Part shown: piece after piece, positions 42,531 to 51,733 of the stretch
Layout: every line of letters starts with the position of its first letter
How positions within the stretch are numbered: the first letter of the stretch is position 1
Source of the DNA: an uncultured Clostridia bacterium
GTDB lineage: Bacteria; Bacillota; Clostridia; Christensenellales; CAG-314
DNA: 64,000 nt
Reading direction: 5' to 3'
Assembly (NCBI GenBank): GCA_934230325.1
Contig: CAKQEP010000002.1
Span: 93,584-157,583 of the forward strand
The notes under the pieces: model-generated
Databases searched by the model: none
The model's input: only the letters and a program-made list of their open reading frames with translations
What the model was told of the DNA's origin: nothing
Made by a program: the position numbers and the translations under genes

Positions 42531-42569
42531 GTATTTGTTAAAGTTCGGATTTTTTACGGAGAGAAAAAA

Positions 42570-44189
42570 ATGACAACATCTGAAATTATTTTGTTTATCG
42601 TGCAGATTTTGGCGGGAACGGGTGTGTTTCTCGTGGGAGTAAGGTTGCTGACGGTAAATATAGAACAACTCGCTACGGCAAAAATAAAAAGTTTGTTTAA
42701 CAAAACGGCAAACAAAAAACTGGTAAACGTCGGTATAGGTACGGTGACTACCGCTATTATACAGAGTTCCGGCGTCACTACCGTGCTTATCGTCGGTTTT
42801 GTCAACGTCGGCATTATGAACCTGACTCAGGCAACCGCTATGATTATGGGCGCAAATATCGGTACGACCATTACGGCGCAAATCGCCGCCTTGAGCGCAT
42901 TTGATTTTGCTAAATATATCACCTTGCTCGCCTTTATCGGCATTATGATGGCTATGCTGTGCAGCAACGAAAAAGTCAAAAAAAGCGGCCTTATCATTGC
43001 GGGTTTAGGACTCGTTTTTATCGGGTTGTCCCTTATGTCCTCCTCTATGAGCCAGCATAAGGACAGTATTCAAGGCATCTTTGAAACGGTCAAAAATCCG
43101 TTTTTGCTCGCTTTTGCGGGTATTATTCTCACCGCTTTGGTGCAATCGAGTTCTGCCACTACGTCGGTCATTATCGCAATGTCGGCGGCAGGTCTGGTAA
43201 TAGGCAGCGGCGGAAACGAAGTGTTGTATATCATTCTCGGCACAAATATAGGCTCTTGCGTCACCGCCATTATCTCCACTATCGGAGCAAACGCAAACGC
43301 TAAACGCGCGGGATTGATTCACTTGATGTTCAACGTGTTTGGCTCGGTCATTTTCTTTATCGTGTTGACTTGCTGGCCAACCTTTATGCAAACCACTTTC
43401 ACTGTTTGGTTTCCCACCCCCGCAACGCAGGTTGCAATGTTCCACACGTTTTTTAACCTCATCTGCACTATTATCTTTTTGCCCTTTACAAGCGTCTTTG
43501 TCAAAGTGTCCGAGTGGCTCATTAAAGATAAGCCGACAAAAAAAGCGGAAACGTTTTTGGACGACAGAATACTTACTTCTCCGTCGCTCGCCCTGTCGCA
43601 AGTAGATAAGGAAATGATGATGCTCGCAGATACCGCTATGAACGCCTTTAAAACTTCCTACAAAGCGTTTTGCGACGCCGACGCTTCTCAAATAGAAAAG
43701 GTGCTAAACGGCATAGAAGAATCCTACACGATAAGCCAAAACATAACCAACTACTTAATAAAACTGTCCCCCAACTGCAATATAGATCAGGAAACCATTG
43801 TTTCTTCTATGCATGACAATTTGGGCGACATTATGAGAATAGCGGAAATTGCCGACAACTTTATCAAGTATACCCGCAAGGAAATCGACAAAAATCTCGT
43901 GTTTTCCGCCGCCGTCAAACAAGATCTCGACGTAATGGTTAATACCATCGACGACCTGTTTGCCTGCACTAAAGCCACTATTTTAAACAGAGATCCGTCG
44001 CTGTTGCCGACTGTGGACGAATTAGAAAAACAAGTGGACTCGATGAAGAAAACGCTCGTCAACAACCACGTAGAACGCCTCAACAAAGGCACTTGCCACG
44101 CAGAAAGCAGCAGCATATTTATCAATCTCGTATCCAACATAGAAAGGTTGGGCGACCACCTTACTTATATTGCCCATTCCGTCAAATAG
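42570..44189 (+). CDS. Na/Pi cotransporter family protein with PhoU-like domain
   Basis: This is a 539-residue membrane protein of the NptA/YjbB family. It contains the duplicated QSS signature (TAIIQSSGVTTVLIVGFVN and TALVQSSSATTSVIIAMSA) of sodium-coupled phosphate symporters, eight or nine membrane helices, and a C-terminal helical PhoU-like domain from about residue 350. The start is the ATG encoding MTTSEIILF, after GGAGAG; the frame is open further upstream to 42447, covering the promoter. It is monocistronic between its promoter and a terminator. Confidence 0.9.
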   Translation: MTTSEIILFIVQILAGTGVFLVGVRLLTVNIEQLATAKIKSLFNKTANKKLVNVGIGTVTTAIIQSSGVTTVLIVGFVNVGIMNLTQATAMIMGANIGTTITAQIAALSAFDFAKYITLLAFIGIMMAMLCSNEKVKKSGLIIAGLGLVFIGLSLMSSSMSQHKDSIQGIFETVKNPFLLAFAGIILTALVQSSSATTSVIIAMSAAGLVIGSGGNEVLYIILGTNIGSCVTAIISTIGANANAKRAGLIHLMFNVFGSVIFFIVLTCWPTFMQTTFTVWFPTPATQVAMFHTFFNLICTIIFLPFTSVFVKVSEWLIKDKPTKKAETFLDDRILTSPSLALSQVDKEMMMLADTAMNAFKTSYKAFCDADASQIEKVLNGIEESYTISQNITNYLIKLSPNCNIDQETIVSSMHDNLGDIMRIAEIADNFIKYTRKEIDKNLVFSAAVKQDLDVMVNTIDDLFACTKATILNRDPSLLPTVDELEKQVDSMKKTLVNNHVERLNKGTCHAESSSIFINLVSNIERLGDHLTYIAHSVK

Positions 44190-44212
44190 TTTTAATAATC
44201 TACGATATACAA

Positions 44213-44244
44213 AAAAACCGTTTTAATCGCTTAAAACGGTTTTT
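44213..44244. terminator. Bidirectional terminator
   Basis: A 14-base perfect stem (AAAAACCGTTTTAA / TTAAAACGGTTTTT) with loop TCGC and T runs on both strands, between the converging symporter and BspA-like genes. Confidence 0.9.
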
Positions 44245-44307
44245 TCTTTGGGTTTTGTAAAATTGCTCATCGCTTTTGAGCGATAAAAGGCTTTGGGCGG
44301 TAAATCA

Positions 44308-46629
44308 TCAATCGTCTATGGATTCTTCCGGCTCGCCGAGTCTTTGCCAACCGCGATAAGATTGCGTTTTAAGCAGTTCTGCGGCGGTTTTTGCGTTTGC
44401 GAGTTCTTTTGACGGGATAGTCGCGATTTCGCTACTCAAAGAATACGTCCAACCGACAGGCTCTTTAAATACCGCTTCCGTCAACGCGTTGCAACCGTCA
44501 AAAGCGTTGAATCCTATGGTAGAAACCGTTTCCGCTATAACTATCTTTTCGAGTTTGTCGCAACCTTTAAAGGCATTCCAACCTATCTCTTCCACGCCGT
44601 TTTGTATCGTTACCGTTTTGAGATTAAAGCAGTTTGCAAACGCGCTTTCGCCTATGTTGGTCACGCCGGCAGAGATAACCACGCTCGTGATAAGACCGTC
44701 GCCCGCAAAGGCGTTTTTGTAAATTTCGTACTTTGCGCCGTTGTAATATGACGGCAAAACAAGGTCGGTACTCGCGCCGATATATCCGACAAGACAGAGT
44801 TTTGCGTTGCCCGATTCTCTCACGGAAGCAAACAGGTAGTCGCCTTCCTCCCTTATTTTGTTTTCATTTTCTGCAGTGAGAAGGAATTTTGCGTTTTGGC
44901 AAATATTGCCGTAATCCGTACTGCCTTCTACAAGCGGCAAAGCGCTCAAATTTATCACTTGGATAAGTTTGGAGCAACCGTAAAACGCTTGCTGGCGTAT
45001 TTCCGTCACCGACGCCCCCAACGTCACGGAGATAAGCGCGCGACAACCAAAAAATGCGTTTTGGTCGATTTCCGTCACAGAATCGCCTATTTTTAGTATT
45101 GCGAGTTTTGAGCAGTTTGTAAAGGCGTTTTTGCCTATCTTTTTTGCGCCGCCCGACGGTATCGTCACTTTGGTAAGGGTTTTGCAACCGTAAAACGCAA
45201 AATCGTTGATTACGTACTCTTGATTTTTGTAATTTTCCGGCAAATTTAACGTTATCGGGGATTCCCCGTCATAACAAACGAGATAGTTGGCTTGTTCCGT
45301 CGGCAAAAACACAAAGTTGGATTGATAAACAAGTTTGCTTTGTTGGTTGTGAATTGTAATGGAGAAAAATCCTATCCAACCGTTGTCGATATTTTTTTCT
45401 ATCGTCAAATTGCTTTTGTTTATGACTTCTACTAATTTGTAACACTCTTTAAAAGCGGCGTCGCCTATCGTTTCCACCGATTGCGGAACGGAAACGCTTG
45501 TCAAGGAATAGCAGCCGTAAAAAGCAGATTCCCCTATTTCGCGCAAATTTTCCGACAAGGTCAAGTTGTAAAGAGAAACGCAACCGTAAAAAGCCTCGTC
45601 CCCTATTTTGGAAGAAGATTTAATATCGGCGGTTCTTAAATTTACGCAGTTTTTAAAAGCCCCTTGACCTATTTCGAGCGCGCTGTCGGCAGGAATTTTT
45701 ACCGACGTGAGCGTTTCGTCTTGATAAAAAGCGTACTTGTTGACGTAATACGGCTCGTTTGAAACGGGCAACGTGAGTTTTGTAGCGTTGTCGTCGCCGT
45801 CATAACCTACGAGATAGTTTGCGTCGTCAAGGCGCACAAATAGGTAGTTTTCTGCAGATTTTCTCAATTTGCTGTTTTGTTGGTTGTGAACGGTTATTGC
45901 ATAAAAAGCGACGTCGCCGTTGTCTTCTGCGCCCGCAGATATGTTGAGAGCGCTTCTGTTTATCACTTCTACAAGTTTAAAACAGTCGTTAAACGCGCCG
46001 GAATCGATTTCTTTAACGCTTTGAGGAATGGTGACGGTCATCAGTTTGTCGCAACCGGAAAAAGCGTAAGAATAAATGTTTTCCAAACCGTTCCCAAAGT
46101 CGATGTTCGTCAGAGAAGAACAGCCTTCAAACGCGCTTTGACCGATGCTTTTTACGCTGTCGCCTATTTTTAACGTTTGGATTTTTTTGTTGTTTTTAAA
46201 GGCGGCGTCGTCTATGTGCGTGATTTCTATTTCTCCGTCTTCCGTCGAAATTGCGCTCGGAATAACAACTTCGCTATAGTTTGCGTTTGCGCCCGCCGCA
46301 AAACCCGTGACCATCGTGCCTTCGTACGCAAGGTAGTATTGCCACTTTGCGGTAAGACGAAGTTTGTTTGCGTATACGGGAGTCAATTCCTCCACTTTGT
46401 TTCCTTCGTCGTCAAACCACCCCAAAAAGTCAAAGTACTCTTTGGTCGGCTCGAGAAGTTTAAAGTTGCCGCTTTTTTTGTCGTATTCGGTCGGGTTTCC
46501 TTTGGCGTTTACGCCGCCGTCAAGGTCGTATTCGATTTTTACTTTGCCGCTTCCGCAAGCGACAAAAACCGCCGAAAGCAAAACAAAAACGACAAGTATC
46601 AACGATAATAATTTAATCTTTGCGGACAT
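44308..46629 (-). CDS. BspA-type leucine-rich repeat surface lipoprotein
   Basis: This 773-residue protein has an N-terminal lipoprotein signal (hydrophobic stretch ending VFVACG, lipid Cys at about 26). One InlB/Listeria-Bacteroides B-repeat follows (IEYDLDGGVN ... GWFDDEGNKVEELTPV), then a long array of BspA/TpLRR leucine-rich repeats (IGQSAFEGCSSLTNIDFGNG and similar). Three long segments of about 200 residues are similar to each other (markers KLVEVINRS, KLVEVINKS, KLIQVINLS, each later followed by a YDGD-like turn). Such proteins are displayed outside and bind host or matrix components. The start follows GGAGGA. Confidence 0.9.
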   Translation of the reverse strand: MSAKIKLLSLILVVFVLLSAVFVACGSGKVKIEYDLDGGVNAKGNPTEYDKKSGNFKLLEPTKEYFDFLGWFDDEGNKVEELTPVYANKLRLTAKWQYYLAYEGTMVTGFAAGANANYSEVVIPSAISTEDGEIEITHIDDAAFKNNKKIQTLKIGDSVKSIGQSAFEGCSSLTNIDFGNGLENIYSYAFSGCDKLMTVTIPQSVKEIDSGAFNDCFKLVEVINRSALNISAGAEDNGDVAFYAITVHNQQNSKLRKSAENYLFVRLDDANYLVGYDGDDNATKLTLPVSNEPYYVNKYAFYQDETLTSVKIPADSALEIGQGAFKNCVNLRTADIKSSSKIGDEAFYGCVSLYNLTLSENLREIGESAFYGCYSLTSVSVPQSVETIGDAAFKECYKLVEVINKSNLTIEKNIDNGWIGFFSITIHNQQSKLVYQSNFVFLPTEQANYLVCYDGESPITLNLPENYKNQEYVINDFAFYGCKTLTKVTIPSGGAKKIGKNAFTNCSKLAILKIGDSVTEIDQNAFFGCRALISVTLGASVTEIRQQAFYGCSKLIQVINLSALPLVEGSTDYGNICQNAKFLLTAENENKIREEGDYLFASVRESGNAKLCLVGYIGASTDLVLPSYYNGAKYEIYKNAFAGDGLITSVVISAGVTNIGESAFANCFNLKTVTIQNGVEEIGWNAFKGCDKLEKIVIAETVSTIGFNAFDGCNALTEAVFKEPVGWTYSLSSEIATIPSKELANAKTAAELLKTQSYRGWQRLGEPEESIDD

Positions 46630-46863
46630 TGTGTTTTTTCCTCCGTGTTAATCGATAAAATCAAAAAAATATCAAAACGACAACGGGCTGTGACTATTGC
46701 GTTTTGTTGCGTAATACTTTACGCATTATAGTTATTTTAACATAGCAAAAACTTTCTGTCAATATACGGCGGATACGTAAATATTTTTTCACAATTCGTC
46801 AAAAAAATAAAGCCGCAAAAAAAAGGCGGACAGGCAAGACAAAAAGCAAAAAAGCAACAAAAA

Positions 46864-47541
46864 TCAAGCAAGTTCAAAACTGTTTATCAGCAACTGAAAC
46901 TCGTACCCGAGATATGCGGACGCAACGCGGCACATCTTCATTCTGCCGAGAAAAATTTCAAAATAGTCCATAGGCGAGCAAATGCTCTTGTCGATTTCAA
47001 ACACAAACTTTATTTTTTTGTTTTTTACGTCCACTTTAAGGTCGCTTTTGACTACGGCGTAATTTACTCTGTCGTGTATGTCCTCTTTGTCTACAAGCCC
47101 GTCGCCGTTGATTTTGAGTTTGCGGACGCGACTGCGGTGTACGTCGGATTTGTCCGCCAAAATGAGAGCGGCGGATATTTTTGACGCTACTTGTCCGCTT
47201 TCTTCGTCGTGGTTGCCGATAGCCTGCAATACCGCCGCCGCGTCTTTGTACGATACCCCTTTGCTCGTAAGTAAAAAATACGCCATTATCGCGCCGCTGT
47301 GCGAGTGATCCTTGCGGTTTACGCTGTTGCCGATGTCGTGCAAAAAACCCGCAACGTTGCCGATTTCTATCTCGTGAGAAGTCGCGCCTACTGCTTTTAG
47401 TATGCGAGTCATACGACTGCACACCAAGTTTACGTGGCGATAACTATGCTCGGTGTACCCCATTGCGTCGAGTTGTTCTTCCGCCGTTTTGAGAAGATTT
47501 TTGATTTCCTTATCCTTTTTTATGGTTTGTAACAACGACAT
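46864..47541 (-). CDS. HD-domain phosphohydrolase
   Basis: This 225-residue protein has an HD-type metal phosphohydrolase core: YRHVNLVCSRM, the HD doublet FLHDIGNSVNRKDHSHSGA, and AIGNHDEESGQ and AALILADKSDV for later ligands. Related proteins hydrolyse nucleotides or cyclic dinucleotides; the substrate here is unknown. The start is placed at the ATG encoding MSLLQTIKK after AAAGGA; a TTG 32 codons earlier falls in the dinB promoter region. It is divergent from dinB. Confidence 0.85.
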   Translation of the reverse strand: MSLLQTIKKDKEIKNLLKTAEEQLDAMGYTEHSYRHVNLVCSRMTRILKAVGATSHEIEIGNVAGFLHDIGNSVNRKDHSHSGAIMAYFLLTSKGVSYKDAAAVLQAIGNHDEESGQVASKISAALILADKSDVHRSRVRKLKINGDGLVDKEDIHDRVNYAVVKSDLKVDVKNKKIKFVFEIDKSICSPMDYFEIFLGRMKMCRVASAYLGYEFQLLINSFELA

Positions 47542-47630
47542 TAAACCGTTTCCTTTTTGCTGTTGACAAAATTTTTGATTGCCCGATTGCTCGCTTGACG
47601 AAAGCGACTGCCCGATTGTTTTTTTCGGAC

Positions 47631-47660
47631 TTGACAAAGGTCGCTAAATCGTACTATCAT
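47631..47660 (+). promoter_or_regulatory. dinB: Leaderless-type promoter of dinB
   Basis: TTGACA (47631-47636), 18-base spacer, TATCAT (47655-47660), six bases (ATATGT), then the ATG at 47667. No ribosome site is present. No LexA box was found. Confidence 0.7.
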
Positions 47661-47666
47661 ATATGT

Positions 47667-48917
47667 ATGAAAGACCGCACGATTTTGCATTGCGATTTGA
47701 ATAATTTTTTCGCTTCCGTCGAGTGTACTTTAAACCCCGCTCTTGCCGACGAGTTTGTCGCAGTGTGCGGAAACAAAGAGCATCGGCACGGCATCGTTTT
47801 GGCAAAAAATCAGAATGCTAAAAACGCGGGCGTTAAAACGGGAGAAACAATTGCAGAAGCGCAAAAAAAGTGCGCAAATCTCGTTGTCGTTTCCCCCCAC
47901 TATGAAGAATATGTTAATTATGCCAAAAAAGTACAAAACATATACAAACAGTACACCGACAAAGTGGAGAGTTTCGGTTTGGACGAGTGCTGGCTTGACG
48001 TCACGGAAAGTCTAAAACTGTTTGGCGACGGCAAAAAAATAGCCGACGAACTGCGGGAAAAAGTAAAACAAAGTACGGGGCTTACCATTTCTGTCGGCGT
48101 GTCCTTTTGCAAAGTGTTTGCAAAACTCGGCAGCGACCTTAAAAAACCCGACGCAACTACCGTTATCGACAAAGACAACTACAAAAGCGTCGTGTGGGGG
48201 TTGCCCGCAACGGATATGCTGATGGTCGGACGGCAAACTCAAAAAAAATTGACAAAATACAATATCCGCACCATAGGCGACCTTGCCAAAGCCGACGAAA
48301 AAATGCTTAAATACGTTTTTGGCGTCAACGGCGTAAAAATAAAAAACTGCGCCGCCGGCAACGACGACAGCCCCGTTTCTTATTGCGACGTCGCTTTGCC
48401 CGTCAAATCCGTAGGACATAGCACGACCACCGTCGTAGATATTTGCGAATATCAAACCGCAAAGCAAGTTTTGTGGTTTTTGAGCGATATGGTCGCTATG
48501 CGGTTGCGCAAATACGGACTTAAAGCCAACGGCGTTTCCGTCAGTATCCGCTACAACAACCTTGATTTTGCGGGAAAACAGGCAAAAATCCCCTTGCCTT
48601 CTTTTGACGGAAACGAAATCGCTCAAAAAGCCTTTGAATTGCTAAAAGAATTGTGGCGCGGTCAAACCGATACGCCGTTAAGACTTTTGGGCGTGAGTAC
48701 CTTTGACTTAATTCCCGTTTCCGCCGACGTGCAGGAAAATTTGTTTGATACGCCAAAACGCGACAAAGCCGATACGTTGAGTTTTACCGTAGACAAAATA
48801 CGCAAAAAATACGGATACAACAGCGTAAAAAAAGCCGTAACTCTCAACAACGACGTTATGACGGACAAATCGCCCATAGAAGATACCGACTTTTTACCCT
48901 TTAAAAAATTGAGTTGA
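47667..48917 (+). CDS. dinB: DNA polymerase IV (Y family)
   Basis: This 416-residue translesion polymerase has motif LHCDLNNFFASVECTLNP with the first catalytic Asp, GKTGETIA-like substrate loop (NAGVKTGETIAEAQKKC), the catalytic SFGLDECWLDVTES, and a C-terminal little-finger domain. The sequence VGVSFCKVFAKLGSDLKKP is typical of the family; CxVFAKLGSDLKKPD marks the UvrX/DinB clade of Bacillota. The start is the ATG encoding MKDRTILHCD, directly behind the promoter. The longer frame from 47595 would include the promoter. Confidence 0.92.
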   Translation: MKDRTILHCDLNNFFASVECTLNPALADEFVAVCGNKEHRHGIVLAKNQNAKNAGVKTGETIAEAQKKCANLVVVSPHYEEYVNYAKKVQNIYKQYTDKVESFGLDECWLDVTESLKLFGDGKKIADELREKVKQSTGLTISVGVSFCKVFAKLGSDLKKPDATTVIDKDNYKSVVWGLPATDMLMVGRQTQKKLTKYNIRTIGDLAKADEKMLKYVFGVNGVKIKNCAAGNDDSPVSYCDVALPVKSVGHSTTTVVDICEYQTAKQVLWFLSDMVAMRLRKYGLKANGVSVSIRYNNLDFAGKQAKIPLPSFDGNEIAQKAFELLKELWRGQTDTPLRLLGVSTFDLIPVSADVQENLFDTPKRDKADTLSFTVDKIRKKYGYNSVKKAVTLNNDVMTDKSPIEDTDFLPFKKLS

Positions 48918-48943
48918 ATTTTATGCTTTTTTATCAAAATATT

Positions 48944-48981
48944 AAAGGCAAAAACGGGTTGTTTGACCTGCTTTTGCCTTT
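48944..48981. terminator. Bidirectional terminator between dinB and valS
   Basis: A 10-base stem (AAAGGCAAAA / TTTTGCCTTT) with partial pairing inside the loop and a T run at least on the plus strand, between converging genes. Confidence 0.7.
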
Positions 48982-48990
48982 TTAAGTTTG

Positions 48991-51615
48991 TTACTTATTA
49001 AGTTCTGCCATACGGTTGAGAAGTTTTTTTCTTATTTCTTCAAATCCCGCAAGTTTTTGCTTTTCTGCTTCTATCAGTTGCTTGGGCGCTTTTGACACAA
49101 ACCCCTGATTGTTGAGTTTGCCCGTCGCGCGCGCAATTTCGCTCTCGATATTTGCCAACTCTTTTTTGACTCTTTCCGTTTCTTTGGCTACGTCTACAAG
49201 GTCGCCCGTCGGTATTTGAGCCTCCCCCGCTTCCGCAACGACGGAAACGACGTTTTGCCCTTCTTCTAATTTATCGACAAAGGTCACTTGCGCGTTTGCA
49301 AGTTTTTGGATATACGCCTGCGCTTTGGTTACGTCGGCAAACCCGTCGGCAAGTTTGATAAACAGCCGTATTTGCTTGGACGGAGCAACGTTTGTTTCTG
49401 CTCTTGCGTTGCGGATTTTTGTTATCAAATCACGCACTGCGTCAACGACGGCGGCTTCCTTTTTAAAACCGAATTTTTTGACGGTTTCGGGGAATTTTTG
49501 AGTCATTATCGTATCGCCGTGCATCGGCAAACTTTGATAAATTTCTTCCGTCACAAAAGGCGTTACGGGGTGCATAAGTCTAAGTATATTGTCCAAAACG
49601 TACACGAGAACGCTTGCCGCATAGTTCTTTTGTTGCTCGTCGTCCCCCGTGAGTACGGGCTTTGTAAACTCGATGTACCAGTCGCAAAAATAACTCCACA
49701 CAAAGTCGTACATTGCGGCGCACGCGTTGCCCAACTCGTACTTCTCAAAGTTTTTGGTTGTGGTTTTGATAGCGTCGTTGAGTTTTGACAATATCCACTT
49801 GTCGGCAAGGTTAAGTTTGCATTTTTCTATCGGCAAAATTTGTTTGCCCTCTACGTTGATAAGCACGTAACGACTCGCATTCCACAATTTGTTGATAAAG
49901 TTGCGGTTTGCGATGACTTTGGACTCGGAATATCTTATATCCCCGCCGGAAGAAACGCCGTTTAACAGGCTGAAACGCAACGTGTCCGCGCCTACTTGGT
50001 CTATCACCACCAGCGGGTCTACGCCGTTGCCGAGAGATTTGCTCATTTTTCTGCCCTGCTCGTCGCGAACCAAACCGTGTATAAGAACGTCTTTAAAAGG
50101 TACTTCTCCCATATTTTTGAGAGAAGAAAAAATCATTCTCGCTACCCAAAAGAAAATTATGTCGTATCCCGTCACAAGCACGCTCGTCGGGAAAAAGTAG
50201 TCGAGATCGGGCGTTTTTTGCGGGTATCCCAAAGTAGAAAACGGCCACAACGCACTACTGAACCACGTATCCAACACGTCTTCGTCCTGACGTAGGCGCG
50301 CGCTACCGCATTTTGGACAGGAATGAGGCTCTTGCTCGCGGCATATCACTTCGCCGCAATCGTCGCAATACCATACGGGTATGCGGTGTCCCCACCACAA
50401 CTGACGGCTAATGCACCAGTCGCGGATATTTTCCATCCAGTTGAAATAGATTTTTTCAAACCGTTTGGGAATAAATCTGCAATCGCCGTTTTTTACGGCG
50501 TCGACGGCGGGTTTTGCAAGCGGTTGCATTTTTACAAACCACTGCTTTGTGACCATAGGTTCTATGACGGTTTTGCAGCGGTAACACTCGCCAACGTTGT
50601 GTTTGTACGGCTCGATTTTTACCAACTGACCGATTTCCTTCATTTTTTCCACTATCTTTTTGCGGGCGGCAGACGCGGAAAGCCCTTCAAATTCCTTGCC
50701 GCCGACGGAGTTTATCGTGCCGTCAAGGTTCATGACCGTGATAGAAGGAAGATTGTGGCGTAAACCCACTTCAAAGTCGTTGGGATCGTGCGCGGGAGTG
50801 ATTTTTACCACGCCCGTACCAAAATCTTTTTCTACGTAATCGTCCGCAACGACGGGAATTTGTCTGTTTACAAAGGGAACGACAAGCGTTTTGCCCACCA
50901 TATCGGCGTACCTCTCGTCGGCGGGGTTGACGGCAACCGCCGTATCCCCCAACATCGTTTCCGGACGAGTGGTGGCAAAAGTAAGGCTTTGTTTGCCGTC
51001 AGGCGTGTAATATTTAAAGTGCCAAAGATGACTCGGTTTTTCCTCAAAAGAAACTTCTGCGTCGCTCAACGCCGTCTTGCACTCGGGACACCAGTTTGTT
51101 ATCCTGTTGCCTTGATAAATAAGCCCTTCTTCGTACAGTTTGACAAATACGTGCCGCACCGCTTTGCTGAGATTTTCGTCCATCGTAAAGGCAAGCCGCG
51201 ACCAGTCGCAACTGACTCCCAAACGTTTGAGTTGCGAAAGTATGCGGTCGTTGTATTTGCGCTTCCACTCCCACGCCTCGTCCAAAAATCCGTCGCGACC
51301 GAGTTGCTCTTTGGTTTTGCCTTCCGATTTGATTTTTTCTACGACTTTGACTTCCGTCGCTATGCTTGCGTGGTCCGTCCCGGGAAGCCAAAGCGCGCTG
51401 AACCCCTGCATACGCTTAAAACGTATTACGCAGTCCTGTATCGCTTCGTCAAGAGCGTGTCCCATATGTAGTTGACCGGTAATGTTGGGCGGGGGCATAA
51501 GTACGGTAAAAGGCTTTTTGTCCTTGTCGATTTTAGGAGTAAAACAGCCGCTTTGCTCCCATTTTTCGTAAATTCTGCCTTCAAAATCTTTTGGGGAATA
51601 GGTTTTTTCCATCAT
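48991..51615 (-). CDS. valS: Valyl-tRNA synthetase
   Basis: This 874-residue class I synthetase charges tRNA-Val. The HIGH-type motif is PPPNITGQLHMGHALD, the editing domain contains TTRPETMLGDTAVAVNP, two CxxC pairs form a zinc knuckle (YRCKT; CDDCGEVICREQEPHSCPKC), and the KMSKS motif is KMSKSLGNGVDPL. A C-terminal coiled coil (about 810-870) follows the anticodon-binding domain. The first of two adjacent ATG codons is preferred, eleven bases after AAGGA. There is no T-box leader: only about 25 bases separate the promoter from the gene. Confidence 0.97.
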   Translation of the reverse strand: MMEKTYSPKDFEGRIYEKWEQSGCFTPKIDKDKKPFTVLMPPPNITGQLHMGHALDEAIQDCVIRFKRMQGFSALWLPGTDHASIATEVKVVEKIKSEGKTKEQLGRDGFLDEAWEWKRKYNDRILSQLKRLGVSCDWSRLAFTMDENLSKAVRHVFVKLYEEGLIYQGNRITNWCPECKTALSDAEVSFEEKPSHLWHFKYYTPDGKQSLTFATTRPETMLGDTAVAVNPADERYADMVGKTLVVPFVNRQIPVVADDYVEKDFGTGVVKITPAHDPNDFEVGLRHNLPSITVMNLDGTINSVGGKEFEGLSASAARKKIVEKMKEIGQLVKIEPYKHNVGECYRCKTVIEPMVTKQWFVKMQPLAKPAVDAVKNGDCRFIPKRFEKIYFNWMENIRDWCISRQLWWGHRIPVWYCDDCGEVICREQEPHSCPKCGSARLRQDEDVLDTWFSSALWPFSTLGYPQKTPDLDYFFPTSVLVTGYDIIFFWVARMIFSSLKNMGEVPFKDVLIHGLVRDEQGRKMSKSLGNGVDPLVVIDQVGADTLRFSLLNGVSSGGDIRYSESKVIANRNFINKLWNASRYVLINVEGKQILPIEKCKLNLADKWILSKLNDAIKTTTKNFEKYELGNACAAMYDFVWSYFCDWYIEFTKPVLTGDDEQQKNYAASVLVYVLDNILRLMHPVTPFVTEEIYQSLPMHGDTIMTQKFPETVKKFGFKKEAAVVDAVRDLITKIRNARAETNVAPSKQIRLFIKLADGFADVTKAQAYIQKLANAQVTFVDKLEEGQNVVSVVAEAGEAQIPTGDLVDVAKETERVKKELANIESEIARATGKLNNQGFVSKAPKQLIEAEKQKLAGFEEIRKKLLNRMAELNK

Positions 51616-51643
51616 AATAAATTATTTCCTTGATTAAAAAATA

Positions 51644-51673
51644 ATTTTAACACGCTCGCGCCGCTTTTGTCAA
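51644..51673 (-). promoter_or_regulatory. valS: Promoter of valS
   Basis: On the minus strand TTGACA (51668-51673), 18-base spacer and TAAAAT (51644-51649). Its -35 lies three bases from the -35 of the divergent ABC importer promoter. Confidence 0.65.
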
Positions 51674-51676
51674 TAG

Positions 51677-51706
51677 TTAACAGTAATCTTGCGTCTTGAA
51701 TATTAT
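51677..51706 (+). promoter_or_regulatory. Promoter of the ABC importer binding protein
   Basis: TTAACA (51677-51682), 18-base spacer and TATTAT (51701-51706). The leader of about 20 bases contains GGAGGA. Confidence 0.55.
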
Positions 51707-51733
51707 GCTACAGTATTGTTTTCGGAGGAATAC

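Noticed and set aside
47631..47670. LexA-controlled SOS promoter at dinB
   Set aside because: No GAAC-N4-GTTC type box is present near the promoter.
51616..51733. T-box leader for valS
   Set aside because: The promoter leaves only about 25 bases before the gene, too short for a T-box.
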